Shown piece after piece: positions 1-5,451 of a stretch of 6,327 bases of DNA. Numbering within the stretch: the stretch's first letter is position 1; each line of letters opens with the position of its first letter. The notes beneath the pieces are model-generated. The model saw nothing but the letters and a program-made list of their open reading frames with translations, searched no databases and was not told the DNA's origin. A program made the translations under genes and the position numbers. Source of the DNA: Bacillota bacterium (lineage in GTDB: Bacteria > Bacillota > Clostridia > Christensenellales > CAG-138); assembly GCA_023435025.1 (NCBI GenBank), contig JAEYSE010000036.1, forward strand, positions 1 through 6,327, written 5' to 3'.

Positions 1-301
1 GTCCTTTCTCCGTATCCATTGCAAGTATCTCTGCCGTGGAAAGCGCAATGGGGTTGGGCCGTACGGGAGAACGGGTAGCGAATATGCCCATCATCTCCGG
101 CGCGTTGCGGTAGGGCTGCGGCGCAGTAAGCACCTTGCGGCAATCCGCCGCGTCAAATTCATGGAACCACCAAAGCACATTGATGTGTGAAAACCCGTTT
201 AACCCCTCCAAAGCGGGCGCATACTCCGGTTCCAGCCGCACAAACATGCCTTCCTCCCGAATTTCGATACGCCCGACCGGGGCTAATGTGAAGCGCTGCA
301 T
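1..301 (-). CDS. trmO: TrmO/TsaA-type tRNA (t6A37) N6-methyltransferase, 3' end cut by window
   Basis: Reading the minus strand from ATG at 301 gives 100 codons open to the window edge. It begins MQRFTLAPVGRIEIREEGMF and carries GIFATRSPVRPNPIALST at residues 72-89, the hallmark of the TsaA/YaeB (UPF0066) family. In E. coli the family member TrmO uses S-adenosylmethionine to methylate N6-threonylcarbamoyladenosine at position 37 of certain tRNAs, in the cytoplasm. The start is supported by GGAGG (complement of 309-313) just upstream. It lies 35 nt downstream of the merR stop codon on the same strand, so co-transcription is plausible. The C-terminus is outside the window, so I cannot tell whether this is the short (about 150 residue) or the long form. 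Family assignment is firm; the exact tRNA substrate is unknown. Confidence 0.88.
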   Translation of the reverse strand, partial: MQRFTLAPVGRIEIREEGMFVRLEPEYAPALEGLNGFSHINVLWWFHEFDAADCRKVLTAPQPYRNAPEMMGIFATRSPVRPNPIALSTAEILAMDTEKG

Positions 302-336
302 AACATACCTCCAATGAAAGATTTGTCTTATGCGCT

Positions 337-1194
337 TCACTCTAAAGCCTGACACTGTGTGAGAGTCAAGGGCTTACTTACATTTTTCTGCTTTAGTGGA
401 ATTTGAAGCTCCGTCAAGTATCGGTCCGGATTTTCCTCGTTCCACGGGCCGCGGTGCACAATCTGCCGATTGGGCCAAAGCAACTCATACTGACCGTTTT
501 GCTCCAGGAAGCGGAGGAAGGACGCATACGCCCCCGCAATACGTTCAAATGGCCCGTATACCATGGTATAGGCCATAAGTGGAACCGGCTCGATCGTATG
601 GAACACGAACCCATCCCGGTCCTCCCCCATACTTGTGACTTCTGCGCAAATTTCCACATCCACGTTGTTTTCCCTATGGTCCTGGTCGTGATAAAGAGCA
701 AACGTAACGCCGTCCGCCTGTATGCCGTGCCGCTCCACAAACGCCGTCATACGCTTCCAAAGTACGCCTTCCGCAAAATAATCGGGCAGAACCTCCCGCA
801 GGCATAGCGCATGATAGCCGGGCACGCTTTTGATGCACACATTATAGTGCATATTCAACGCATCTTTGCCAATATCCCGCATTGCGCGCGTCAATCTTTC
901 CATACGCTGCTGTTCCGTTTCAATCGCGGAGGCGATCTCCTGCCGCTTCAATTCAAACCGCTCTAAAAGCTGCGCTTCCCCTTCCGTTACGGCCTCTGCA
1001 ATTTCTGAAATGGGAAAACCCGCGTCCCGAAGAAACACGATTTTATTCAGAAGCGGAATTTGTTCAATCGCGTATTGCCGGTAGCCCGTAACCGGATCGA
1101 TATATGCCGGCTCAAACAACCCCGCTTCATCGTAATAACGAAGCATGCGGATAGAAACCTTGGTTAATTTGGAGAAGTCGCCAATTTTGAACAT
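337..1194 (-). CDS. MerR-family transcriptional regulator with GyrI-like effector-binding domain
   Basis: A 285-residue activator of the BmrR/BltR architecture. Residues 1-70 form the MerR winged helix-turn-helix (MFKIGDFSKLTKVSIRMLRY, then GYRQY and a second helix pair). Residues about 72-110 are a charged, Q/E/R-rich dimerisation helix. Residues about 118-268 are a GyrI-like/AraC-E-bind ligand domain, including VDVEICAEV, YGPFERIAGAY and RGPWNEENPDRYLTELQIPL. There is a short extra tail after it (KQKNVSKPLTLTQCQALE). The frame is open 25 codons further upstream, but ATG at 1194 is chosen because family members start at MFKIGDFSK-like sequence and a G-rich site (GGGGGTGG) lies just before it. 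In this family a hydrophobic or cationic ligand, often a drug, bends promoter DNA to activate transcription. No transporter or other obvious target is in the window, so the ligand is unknown. It is divergent from rpsF and upstream of trmO. Confidence 0.9.
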   Translation of the reverse strand: MFKIGDFSKLTKVSIRMLRYYDEAGLFEPAYIDPVTGYRQYAIEQIPLLNKIVFLRDAGFPISEIAEAVTEGEAQLLERFELKRQEIASAIETEQQRMERLTRAMRDIGKDALNMHYNVCIKSVPGYHALCLREVLPDYFAEGVLWKRMTAFVERHGIQADGVTFALYHDQDHRENNVDVEICAEVTSMGEDRDGFVFHTIEPVPLMAYTMVYGPFERIAGAYASFLRFLEQNGQYELLWPNRQIVHRGPWNEENPDRYLTELQIPLKQKNVSKPLTLTQCQALE

Positions 1195-1210
1195 TCTGCC
1201 ACCCCCAAAT

Positions 1211-1222
1211 TTTACTATATCA
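1211..1222 (-). promoter_or_regulatory. Extended -10 promoter for the merR gene
   Basis: On the minus strand TG-A-TATAGT (1222 down to 1214) is an extended -10 hexamer 20 nt upstream of the merR start. No good -35 sits at 17-19 nt (TTTTGT at 1242-1237 is the nearest), which is typical of extended -10 promoters. Inferred from sequence only. Confidence 0.4.
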
Positions 1223-1294
1223 CATGGCTTGACCAAACAAAACGTAAAAGCCAAGACCCTTAGGCCCAAAAATACCAGAAATCAAGGTTTTTCC

Positions 1295-1323
1295 TTGCAC
1301 CAAGAAGATAACTGTGCTACAAT
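1295..1323 (+). promoter_or_regulatory. Sigma-A promoter of rpsF-ssb-rpsR
   Basis: TTGCAC at 1295-1300 and TACAAT at 1318-1323 are separated by exactly 17 nt. The -10 is also preceded by TGC, an extended -10. Transcription would start near 1330, giving a leader of about 67 nt before rpsF. This is the strongest promoter match in the window, fitting a ribosomal protein operon. Confidence 0.8.
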
Positions 1324-1343
1324 ACCTTTTGCTAACGTCCTTC

Positions 1344-1370
1344 TTGCTGGGCACATGGATGTCCGGCCAA
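1344..1370 (+). promoter_or_regulatory. Candidate S6:S18-binding leader hairpin (rpsF autoregulation)
   Basis: Inside the predicted rpsF leader, the upper stem pairs ACA (1353-1355) with TGT (1360-1362 region) around a TGGA-type loop. This is followed by an unpaired CCG (1363-1365), then a lower stem GGC/TGG (1348-1352) with GCC/CCA (1366-1369). A hairpin with a CCG bulge upstream of rpsF is the known S6:S18 operon-leader motif, which mimics the 16S rRNA site bound by the S6:S18 heterodimer and gives feedback control. Position, size and bulge all fit. Fold and binding are inferred by eye, not computed. Confidence 0.6.
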
Positions 1371-1396
1371 TTTTAGACCATAAGGAGGTGAAATGC

Positions 1397-1684
1397 GTGA
1401 ACGCATACGAAGCGCTTTACATCATCACGCCGGAGCTTGAGGCAGAGGCCAACAAAACCCTCATCCAGAAGTATTCCGACATCGTAACATCCAACGGCGG
1501 TGAGGTTGCGAAGATAGACGAATGGGGCAAAACCCGTCTCGCATATCCGATCGATTACAAGACCGAAGGCTATTATGTATTGATGACGTTCAACAGTGCG
1601 CCGGAGTTCCCCAAGGAGCTTGAGCGTAACTTTAAGAACGACGAAAGTCTGCTCAGGTACATGGTTACCCGTAAAGAGGCGTAA
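1397..1684 (+). CDS. rpsF: 30S ribosomal protein S6
   Basis: The product is 95 residues (MNAYEALYIITPELEAEA...), the usual Firmicute length. It has the S6 ferredoxin-like fold signatures: the opening YEALYIITP strand, the IDEWGKTRLAYPIDYKTEGYY segment (about 40-60) and the LLRYMVTR strand near the end. S6 binds the central domain of 16S rRNA together with S18. The frame extends upstream to 1145, but that stretch covers the promoter and leader. GTG at 1397 is chosen because AGGAGG (1383-1388) lies 8 nt before it and the homologous N-terminus begins there. An ATG at 1393 is out of frame. It is first in the operon with ssb (60 nt gap) and rpsR, and is probably controlled by the leader hairpin. 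Confidence 0.96.
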   Translation: MNAYEALYIITPELEAEANKTLIQKYSDIVTSNGGEVAKIDEWGKTRLAYPIDYKTEGYYVLMTFNSAPEFPKELERNFKNDESLLRYMVTRKEA

Positions 1685-1744
1685 CCCATGTCCCTTTTGC
1701 ATGTCTCGCGCACGAAACAAGCTGCCTGAAAGGAAGGTTGAAGC

Positions 1745-2191
1745 ATGAACAAGATTTTTCTCATCGGCAACCTGACGAATGACCCGGAAACCCGCACCAC
1801 ACAATCCGGCGTTTCCGTTTGCACATTCAACATCGCAGTCAACCGCCGTTTTTCACAGGCCGGCGGCGAGCGCCAGACGGATTTTTTCCGTATCAATGCA
1901 TGGCGGCAGCTGGGCGACAACTGCCAGCGCTTTTTGGCCAAGGGCCGTAAAGTGGCAGTGACAGGCGAGCTGCAGCCCCGCACCTACGAGGATAAAAACG
2001 GCGCAACGCGCATGTCGCTTGACATTACGGCGGACGAGGTGGAATTCCTCACGCCCAAGAACGCGGAAGGCGGCGCCCCCTATTCTGGCGGAGCACCCGC
2101 GTATACATCGGGAAGCGGCCAGAAGAATGCTTCGCCGTTGCCGGACCTTGCAGGTTTTGAAAATATCAGCGAGGACGAGCTTCCTTTCTAA
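1745..2191 (+). CDS. ssb: Single-stranded DNA-binding protein
   Basis: The product is 148 residues. Residues 1-105 are the OB fold that wraps ssDNA in replication, repair and recombination. It begins MNKIFLIGNLTNDPETRTT, with FNIAVNRRF at 28-36, DFFRINAWRQLGDNC at 46-60 and KGRKVAVTGELQPRTY at 66-81. Residues about 103-141 are a low-complexity G/S/A/P linker, and the chain ends in EDELPF, the acidic-aromatic tip used to recruit partner proteins (canonical form DDDIPF). The linker is shorter than in many SSBs. AGGAAGG (1731-1737) lies 7 nt before the ATG. The gene sits between rpsF and rpsR, the classic arrangement in Firmicutes and many other bacteria, which links replication to ribosome supply. 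Confidence 0.96.
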   Translation: MNKIFLIGNLTNDPETRTTQSGVSVCTFNIAVNRRFSQAGGERQTDFFRINAWRQLGDNCQRFLAKGRKVAVTGELQPRTYEDKNGATRMSLDITADEVEFLTPKNAEGGAPYSGGAPAYTSGSGQKNASPLPDLAGFENISEDELPF

Positions 2192-2250
2192 GTGAAGAAA
2201 GGGCCAATCCCCGCCCCCACCTACAGGATTGAATGACAGGAGGAATACCC

Positions 2251-2496
2251 ATGGAAGAACGCAAAATGCGTCCCCGCGGCGGGCGCAAAGGCAGGCGCAA
2301 GGTCTGCCAGTTCTGCGTGGATAAGATGGAGCATATCGACTATAAGGATACCGCACGCCTGCGCAAGTGCATCACTGAGCGCGGCAAGATCATGCCTCGC
2401 CGGATGTCCGGCGTGTGCGCGAAGCACCAGCGCGAGCTGGCAATCGCGATCAAGCGGGCCCGTGTCGTTGCCCTTCTTCCCTACGTATCGGACTAA
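2251..2496 (+). CDS. rpsR: 30S ribosomal protein S18
   Basis: The product is 81 residues: a basic N-terminal tail (RPRGGRKGRRKVCQFCVDK), then DYKDTARLRKCITERGKIMPRRMSGVCAKHQREL, which is diagnostic of S18. It pairs with S6 on 16S rRNA. ATG at 2251 is preferred over the in-frame ATG at 2233 because AGGAGG (2238-2243) lies 7 nt before 2251 and would fall inside the longer reading. It is the Cys-containing form: C19-x2-C22 plus C56 and H59 could bind zinc. C40 replaces the Phe usual in the LRKFI context. It is the last gene of the operon and is followed by an intrinsic terminator. Confidence 0.95.
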   Translation: MEERKMRPRGGRKGRRKVCQFCVDKMEHIDYKDTARLRKCITERGKIMPRRMSGVCAKHQRELAIAIKRARVVALLPYVSD

Positions 2497-2527
2497 GACA
2501 CATACCACCTTTTGGACGGTTAGCATC

Positions 2528-2555
2528 AAAGGAGCGGCAAATGCCGCTCCTTTTT
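2528..2555 (+). terminator. Intrinsic terminator of rpsF-ssb-rpsR
   Basis: A perfect 8-bp stem GGAGCGGC (2531-2538) / GCCGCTCC (2543-2550) with an AAAT loop is followed by TTTTT (2551-2555). The flanking AAA at 2528-2530 can extend the stem. It lies about 30 nt after the rpsR stop. Confidence 0.93.
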
Positions 2556-2583
2556 CGTTGCCTGATTAAGGGGTTGCAAGGTA

Positions 2584-2601
2584 TCGGCGCCTTAGCGCCG
2601 A
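2584..2601. other. GC-rich hairpin between rpsR terminator and convergent acetyltransferase gene
   Basis: TCGGCGC (2584-2590) and GCGCCGA (2595-2601) form a perfect 7-bp stem with a 4-nt loop. Neither strand has a clear T-run afterwards. On the minus strand it lies 64 nt past the acetyltransferase stop and is followed only by TACCTTGC, so it could be a weak terminator or 3'-end stabiliser for that gene. The rest of 2556-2664 shows nothing recognisable. Confidence 0.4.
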
Positions 2602-2664
2602 CTGGAAGCATATCCCACTCGTTATGAGCCTCAAATACTTTTCTGTTGCCGCGCGGCTGCCATC

Positions 2665-3159
2665 TCAAAGCTTCCACCACAGCGTATTGCCTTCCCAATA
2701 GCGCGTAAAGCCGCATCGCTCCAGCACCCGCTGGGAAGGCAGGTTGTCCCGCTCGGTTTCGGCAATGACATGGGCGATACCGGGCTGCGCAAGCGCCCAA
2801 TGGCACATGGCGGCAATAGCCTCCGCCATATAGCCATGGCCGCGGTGCTCCTCGCCCAGGCCGTAGCCGATTTCGACTTCCCCGTTCTGATCCGGCACAT
2901 TTTTAAAATCCGCCGATCCCACCACGACCCCGTCTTCCTTGCGAATCAAAAACCAAAAGGTGTGAAAGAGCGTATTCATTTCATCCCGCTCCACCGTTTC
3001 CAACTGCCCCTTTACGATGTTCAGGAATTCGCCCGTCAGCGGTTCAGCCCGGTAGAAGCAGTGAAGTTCCTGTTCCAATTCGCATATATTTTCAATCCAA
3101 AGCCGCAACTGCCGCCCGTTTAGGGGTACAAGCAGCAGCCTTTGTGTTTCCAGCTTCAT
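2665..3159 (-). CDS. GNAT-family N-acetyltransferase (RimJ/RimL-like)
   Basis: The product is 164 residues, starting MKLETQRLLLVPLNGRQLRL, the ETxRLxL opening of the Acetyltransf_3/RimJ-RimL branch. The acetyl-CoA pyrophosphate loop is visible as EEHRGHGYMAEAIAAM (about 103-118), preceded by the VEIGYGLGEEHRG strand and followed by VIAETERDNLPSQRVLERCGF, the usual N-x-x-S-x-x-V-L-E-x-x-G-F end. The family transfers an acetyl group from acetyl-CoA to an amine such as a protein N-terminus, an aminoglycoside or a small metabolite. The acceptor cannot be told from sequence. The frame is open 26 codons further upstream, but ATG at 3159 has GGGAGG a few nt before it and matches the family N-terminus. 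It is monocistronic, convergent with rpsR and divergent from the sigma factor gene. Confidence 0.9.
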   Translation of the reverse strand: MKLETQRLLLVPLNGRQLRLWIENICELEQELHCFYRAEPLTGEFLNIVKGQLETVERDEMNTLFHTFWFLIRKEDGVVVGSADFKNVPDQNGEVEIGYGLGEEHRGHGYMAEAIAAMCHWALAQPGIAHVIAETERDNLPSQRVLERCGFTRYWEGNTLWWKL

Positions 3160-3214
3160 ATTGCCCTCCCTCTTATTTGTATAGTATATTTTACCATGTA
3201 TAAATTTGTTTGAG

Positions 3215-3235
3215 GATGGGCTTTTTGTGCCCATC
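3215..3235. repeat. Inverted repeat in divergent acetyltransferase/sigma intergenic region
   Basis: GATGGGC (3215-3221) and GCCCATC (3229-3235) are perfect 7-nt arms around a TTTTTGT spacer. No T-run follows on either strand, so it is not a normal terminator. It could be an operator shared by the two divergent genes or a hairpin in the leader of either. The rest of 3160-3319 is AT-rich, with a minus-strand TATACT (near 3184-3189) as a possible -10 for the acetyltransferase. I see no convincing promoter for the sigma gene. Confidence 0.4.
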
Positions 3236-3319
3236 ATTATCGGTGAAAAATATTTATTCCGGGATCATGCAAAATATCGCCCGTTTGATTCGTTTCTATG
3301 GTGAGGAGGTAGAAAGCGC

Positions 3320-3799
3320 ATGCATGCTCAACCCGAACTCGACAATGCGACAAGCGCCGTAAAGACGCATGCGACAAGCCTTGTGCGGCTTGCGTTTACG
3401 TATACGAAAAACGTACAGGACGCCGAGGATATCGTGCAGGACGTGTTTTTTACCTACCTTGAAAAAGCGCCGCACTTCGTAGACGACGCGCACGAAAAGG
3501 CCTGGCTGATCCGCGTGACGGCCAATAAATGCAAGGACGCGCTGCGCAAAAGCAAAAACGCGCCGCTGCCTTTAAACGAGGAAATCCTAAGCCTGCCGCC
3601 GGAGGAGCATACGCTGCTTTCCGCAGTGCTGGAATTGGAGGATAAGTACAGGCTGCCACTGCACCTTTACTACTACGAAGGGTATTCCATCGTGGAAATT
3701 GCGCGCATACTCCACGCCAGCCCCGGTACGGTGGGTTCGTGGCTGCAGCGCGGAAGGGCTTTACTTAAAAAACAGCTGGGAGGAGAGTTCGATGTTTGA
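3320..3799 (+). CDS. ECF-like sigma-70 family RNA polymerase sigma factor
   Basis: The product is 159 residues, the usual size of an extracytoplasmic-function sigma factor. Region 2 spans about residues 10-78: SLVRLAFTYTKNVQDAEDIV, QDVFFTYLEKAP, then EKAWLIRVTANKCKDALRKSK, the core-binding and -10 recognition part. Region 4 spans about 100-152: LELEDKYRLPLHLYYYEGYS, IVEIARILHASPGTVGSWLQ and RGRALLKKQL, the -35 recognition helix-turn-helix. AGGAGG (3304-3309) lies 10 nt before ATG 3320, slightly long. The stop codon overlaps the start of the next gene by 8 nt, so the two are almost certainly translationally coupled, as sigma/anti-sigma pairs commonly are. The gene is often autoregulated in this family, but I cannot see a convincing ECF promoter upstream. 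The regulon is unknown. Confidence 0.93.
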   Translation: MHAQPELDNATSAVKTHATSLVRLAFTYTKNVQDAEDIVQDVFFTYLEKAPHFVDDAHEKAWLIRVTANKCKDALRKSKNAPLPLNEEILSLPPEEHTLLSAVLELEDKYRLPLHLYYYEGYSIVEIARILHASPGTVGSWLQRGRALLKKQLGGEFDV

Positions 3800-4298
3800 C
3801 AAAAAGACGTACCGCTCGGCCATGGAACATATTCAGCCGGATGCGGGCTTTGAAGAAAAGACGCTCTCTTTGCTGCAACAAAGACAGAATGGTAAGAAGA
3901 AAGAAGGATTTTATATGAAGACGAAAAAGTTGGGCCTAGTTGTTGGCGGCATCGCCGCGTGTGTTATGCTGCTGCTGGGCGGCTACGCGCTGTTTGGTTC
4001 CAAAGCCACTCCCCCGCAGGAGACGGTACCGCCCATTTCCGGAAAGGCCATCGTAAACATTGACGGCATCATCGACGAAGTTTCCGAGGACGGCCTCTCC
4101 TTCCGCGTGGGCGATCTTTGGGTGCGGGTGGATGAAAACACGATGTACGGCATCCCCGGCCCCAACGCGCTCCCCCCTGAAGAGCAGCTAGTAAGCTCCA
4201 CTTTCCTGGTTGGCAACGCCGTATCCGGCTATACGGAGGATGATCTTTCCACAGGCTCTGTCTACGCACTGCGCATTTACAACAACTTTCCGGCGTAG
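3792..4298 (+). CDS. Single-pass membrane protein, probable anti-sigma factor
   Basis: The product is 168 residues. Residues 1-46 form a charged cytoplasmic part (YRSAMEHIQPDAGFEEKTLS, then QQRQNGKKK), resembling the short sigma-binding N-terminus seen in many clostridial anti-sigma factors. There is no HxxxCxxC zinc motif. Residues about 47-68 (LGLVVGGIAACVMLLLGGYA) are one transmembrane helix, positive inside. Residues about 70-168 are outside, with a beta-rich domain (VNIDGIIDEVSEDGLSFRVG, DLWVRVDENTMYGI, GNAVSGYTEDDL, VYALRIYNNF) that I cannot assign to a family; it looks like a small OB or beta-barrel fold. GGAGG (3779-3783) lies 8 nt before ATG 3792, and the gene overlaps the sigma gene by 8 nt. 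The role as sigma-factor antagonist is inferred from context and topology. The signal it senses is unknown. Confidence 0.75.
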   Translation: MFDKKTYRSAMEHIQPDAGFEEKTLSLLQQRQNGKKKEGFYMKTKKLGLVVGGIAACVMLLLGGYALFGSKATPPQETVPPISGKAIVNIDGIIDEVSEDGLSFRVGDLWVRVDENTMYGIPGPNALPPEEQLVSSTFLVGNAVSGYTEDDLSTGSVYALRIYNNFPA

Positions 4299-4473
4299 GG
4301 TTAGTGCCGGTAAACAGACGTTGGGGCTCTACCTGACGGACCCACAGTTTGCAATGGTCGCACAATCCCTAACGGGCTTTCACTCCCTTGCGCACTGAGC
4401 CTCGCCACTGGCGGCGCTCGGCTTCGGCTCCCAAACCCGCCTAGGGTGGTAACGACCTTAGGAACCCATATTG
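4299..4473 (+). other. Unassigned structured stretch between anti-sigma gene and terminator
   Basis: No credible ORF fills this stretch. It contains several potential stems on the plus strand. CCGGC/GCCGG (4290-4294/4306-4310) spans the stop codon. GGGGCTC (4323-4329) can pair with GAGCCTC (4397-4403) through one G-U pair. CGCC-ACT-GGCG lies at 4403-4413. There is also CCTAGGGT/ACCTTAGG (4440-4447/4455-4462). With the terminator at 4474-4501 it could be a 3' UTR of the sigma operon or an independent small RNA. I found no internal promoter and no match to an RNA family I know. Confidence 0.35.
4440..4462 (+). other. Eight-bp hairpin CCTAGGGT / ACCTTAGG
   Basis: Positions 4440-4447 pair with 4455-4462 (one G-U pair) around the loop GGTAACG. 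AGGGTGGTAACG superficially resembles a T-box core, but the context does not fit (see rejected items). It lies 11 nt before the terminator stem. Confidence 0.45.
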
Positions 4474-4501
4474 GGGCGGCTCAGACGGGCCGCCCTTTTT
4501 T
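4474..4501 (+). terminator. Intrinsic terminator of sigma/anti-sigma unit
   Basis: GGGCGGC (4474-4480) and GCCGCCC (4489-4495) form a perfect 7-bp GC stem with an 8-nt loop, followed by six T (4496-4501). The T-run touches the stop codon of the convergent AraC gene at 4502. On the minus strand the hairpin is followed by CCAATATG, not T, so it terminates mainly plus-strand transcripts. Confidence 0.9.
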
Positions 4502-5362
4502 CTATCGCCATATTTTTCGGTATGCATACGGCGTCATTCCCTCATGATCGCGGAACAGCTTGATCAAGTAGCTTGGGTTTTCCATACCGATTTGCTCACA
4601 AATTTCGTAAACCGGCATGGCCGTGGTGCGTAGCAACTCCTTTGCGCGGTTGATGCGCAGATTGGTAAGATACTGCGCGGGGGTAACGCCAAAATGCGCC
4701 TTGAACTGCCGCTGCAAATGGTACTTGCTGACGGAAAGGTATTCTGAAAGGGTGTTGAGCGTAAGCTTTTCTCTATAATGCGCTTCCAGGTAAGAAGCTG
4801 CCCGAAGCAGGTATTCTTCCGCGCCATATGGAGTGAGGCTCTGCGCGTTTAAGATCAACTCCGTCAAGAGTTCCACGATGTGCATGGATGCAATGAGATC
4901 GCTGTTGGCGGAGCGCGGACGGTAGAGCTGCAGCAGGCGGTCCAAATAAAACGGCATGTGCGAGGCGGCGGGGATATGGATGACGTTCGCGCCCTCCTTT
5001 ATAAACAGCTCATAGTAATTCGTCACGGAAAGGCCGTATACATGCGCAAACTTCAAATACCAATGCCCTTCCGGCCCCGTTTCATAGCGTTGGAAAGCCA
5101 TGCAGTCCAAAAACGCGATATCCCCAGGCAGCAGAGTATATTCCTGCTCCCCATAAAGAAGCCTTCCCGAGCCGCCCAACGTATAGAGCAGCAAGTAGGA
5201 AGGAAGGCCGTCGCGTTCGGTGTAATAGCGTCTGCCCGCCTTAAGTTCGCCCAGCTCCTGTGCGTAAAAAAAGCGTGTTTTGTCAAACAGATTGGGCGTG
5301 ACGGTGGTAATATACGAATCCTCCGAAATATCCAGCGCCGCTTTGGCGGTATAGTCCTTCAT
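4502..5362 (-). CDS. AraC-family transcriptional regulator with N-terminal cupin sensor
   Basis: The product is 286 residues. Residues about 20-160 form an AraC-type cupin/ligand domain (YYTERDGLPSYLLLYTLGGS, GRLLYGEQEYTLLPGDIAFL, WYLKFAHVYG). Residues about 188-286 carry the double helix-turn-helix: LTLNTLSEYLSVSKYHLQRQ, FKAHFGVTPAQYLTNLRINR, AKELLRTTAMPVYEICEQIG, then NPSYLIKLFRDHEGMTPYAY. This is the full AraC/XylS DNA-binding signature. Start ATG at 5362 is the first in the frame; the ribosome site is weak (GCGGGGGT). It is divergent from a sugar isomerase across a 268-nt region with dyads and repeats, so it most likely senses a sugar and controls that gene and itself. Convergent with the sigma/anti-sigma terminator. 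Confidence 0.93.
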   Translation of the reverse strand: MKDYTAKAALDISEDSYITTVTPNLFDKTRFFYAQELGELKAGRRYYTERDGLPSYLLLYTLGGSGRLLYGEQEYTLLPGDIAFLDCMAFQRYETGPEGHWYLKFAHVYGLSVTNYYELFIKEGANVIHIPAASHMPFYLDRLLQLYRPRSANSDLIASMHIVELLTELILNAQSLTPYGAEEYLLRAASYLEAHYREKLTLNTLSEYLSVSKYHLQRQFKAHFGVTPAQYLTNLRINRAKELLRTTAMPVYEICEQIGMENPSYLIKLFRDHEGMTPYAYRKIWR

Positions 5363-5395
5363 CCGTTTTACCCCCGCATTTAATTCCGCAACATA

Positions 5396-5413
5396 TTTGT
5401 ATTATAATACAAA
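5396..5413. promoter_or_regulatory. 18-bp perfect palindrome containing a -10 hexamer on each strand
   Basis: TTTGTATTATAATACAAA reads the same on both strands. It contains TATAAT on plus (5403-5408) and on minus (5406-5401). It sits 34 nt upstream of the AraC start and 218 nt upstream of the isomerase. The -35 matches are weak in both directions (TTAATT at 5380-5385 for plus, TGGCCC for minus), so activation by a protein is plausible. It may be an operator overlapping divergent promoters. Confidence 0.5.
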
Positions 5414-5451
5414 CTTACTGCGCGGGCCACGCGATTCCGTTCGATATTTAA

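Noticed and set aside
403..807. Plus-strand 134-residue ORF opposite the MerR gene
   Set aside because: It is antisense to a well-supported regulator gene, with no recognisable domain or ribosome site.
1228..1256. Dyad CTTGACC / GCCAAG in the merR-rpsF gap as a MerR operator
   Set aside because: The arms match imperfectly and the 15-nt spacer and promoter geometry do not fit the 19-20 bp spaced promoters bound by MerR proteins.
1195..1269. Upstream extension of the MerR reading frame (25 residues)
   Set aside because: The family N-terminus begins at MFKIGDFSK, and the extension overlaps the predicted extended -10 promoter.
1145..1396. Upstream extension of the rpsF reading frame (an extra 84 residues)
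   Set aside because: It covers the rpsF promoter, leader and ribosome binding site, and S6 homologues begin at the GTG at 1397.
2233..2250. Earlier ATG start for rpsR
   Set aside because: The strong AGGAGG at 2238-2243 is correctly spaced only for ATG 2251.
4069..4365. Minus-strand 98-residue ORF across the anti-sigma gene and its 3' region
   Set aside because: It lies mostly antisense to the coding sequence, has no ribosome site, and its composition is that of a shadow frame rich in Arg, Pro and Cys.
4401..4413. Cobalamin riboswitch suggested by GCCACTGG
   Set aside because: Only this short string matches; the other conserved blocks of that riboswitch are absent.
4440..4501. T-box riboswitch suggested by AGGGTGGTAACG followed by a terminator
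   Set aside because: The T-box core is normally AGGGTGGNACCGCG and overlaps the terminator stem. Here the motif has an extra base, forms its own hairpin, is separate from the terminator, lacks a recognisable stem I and specifier loop, and has no downstream synthetase or amino-acid gene on the same strand.
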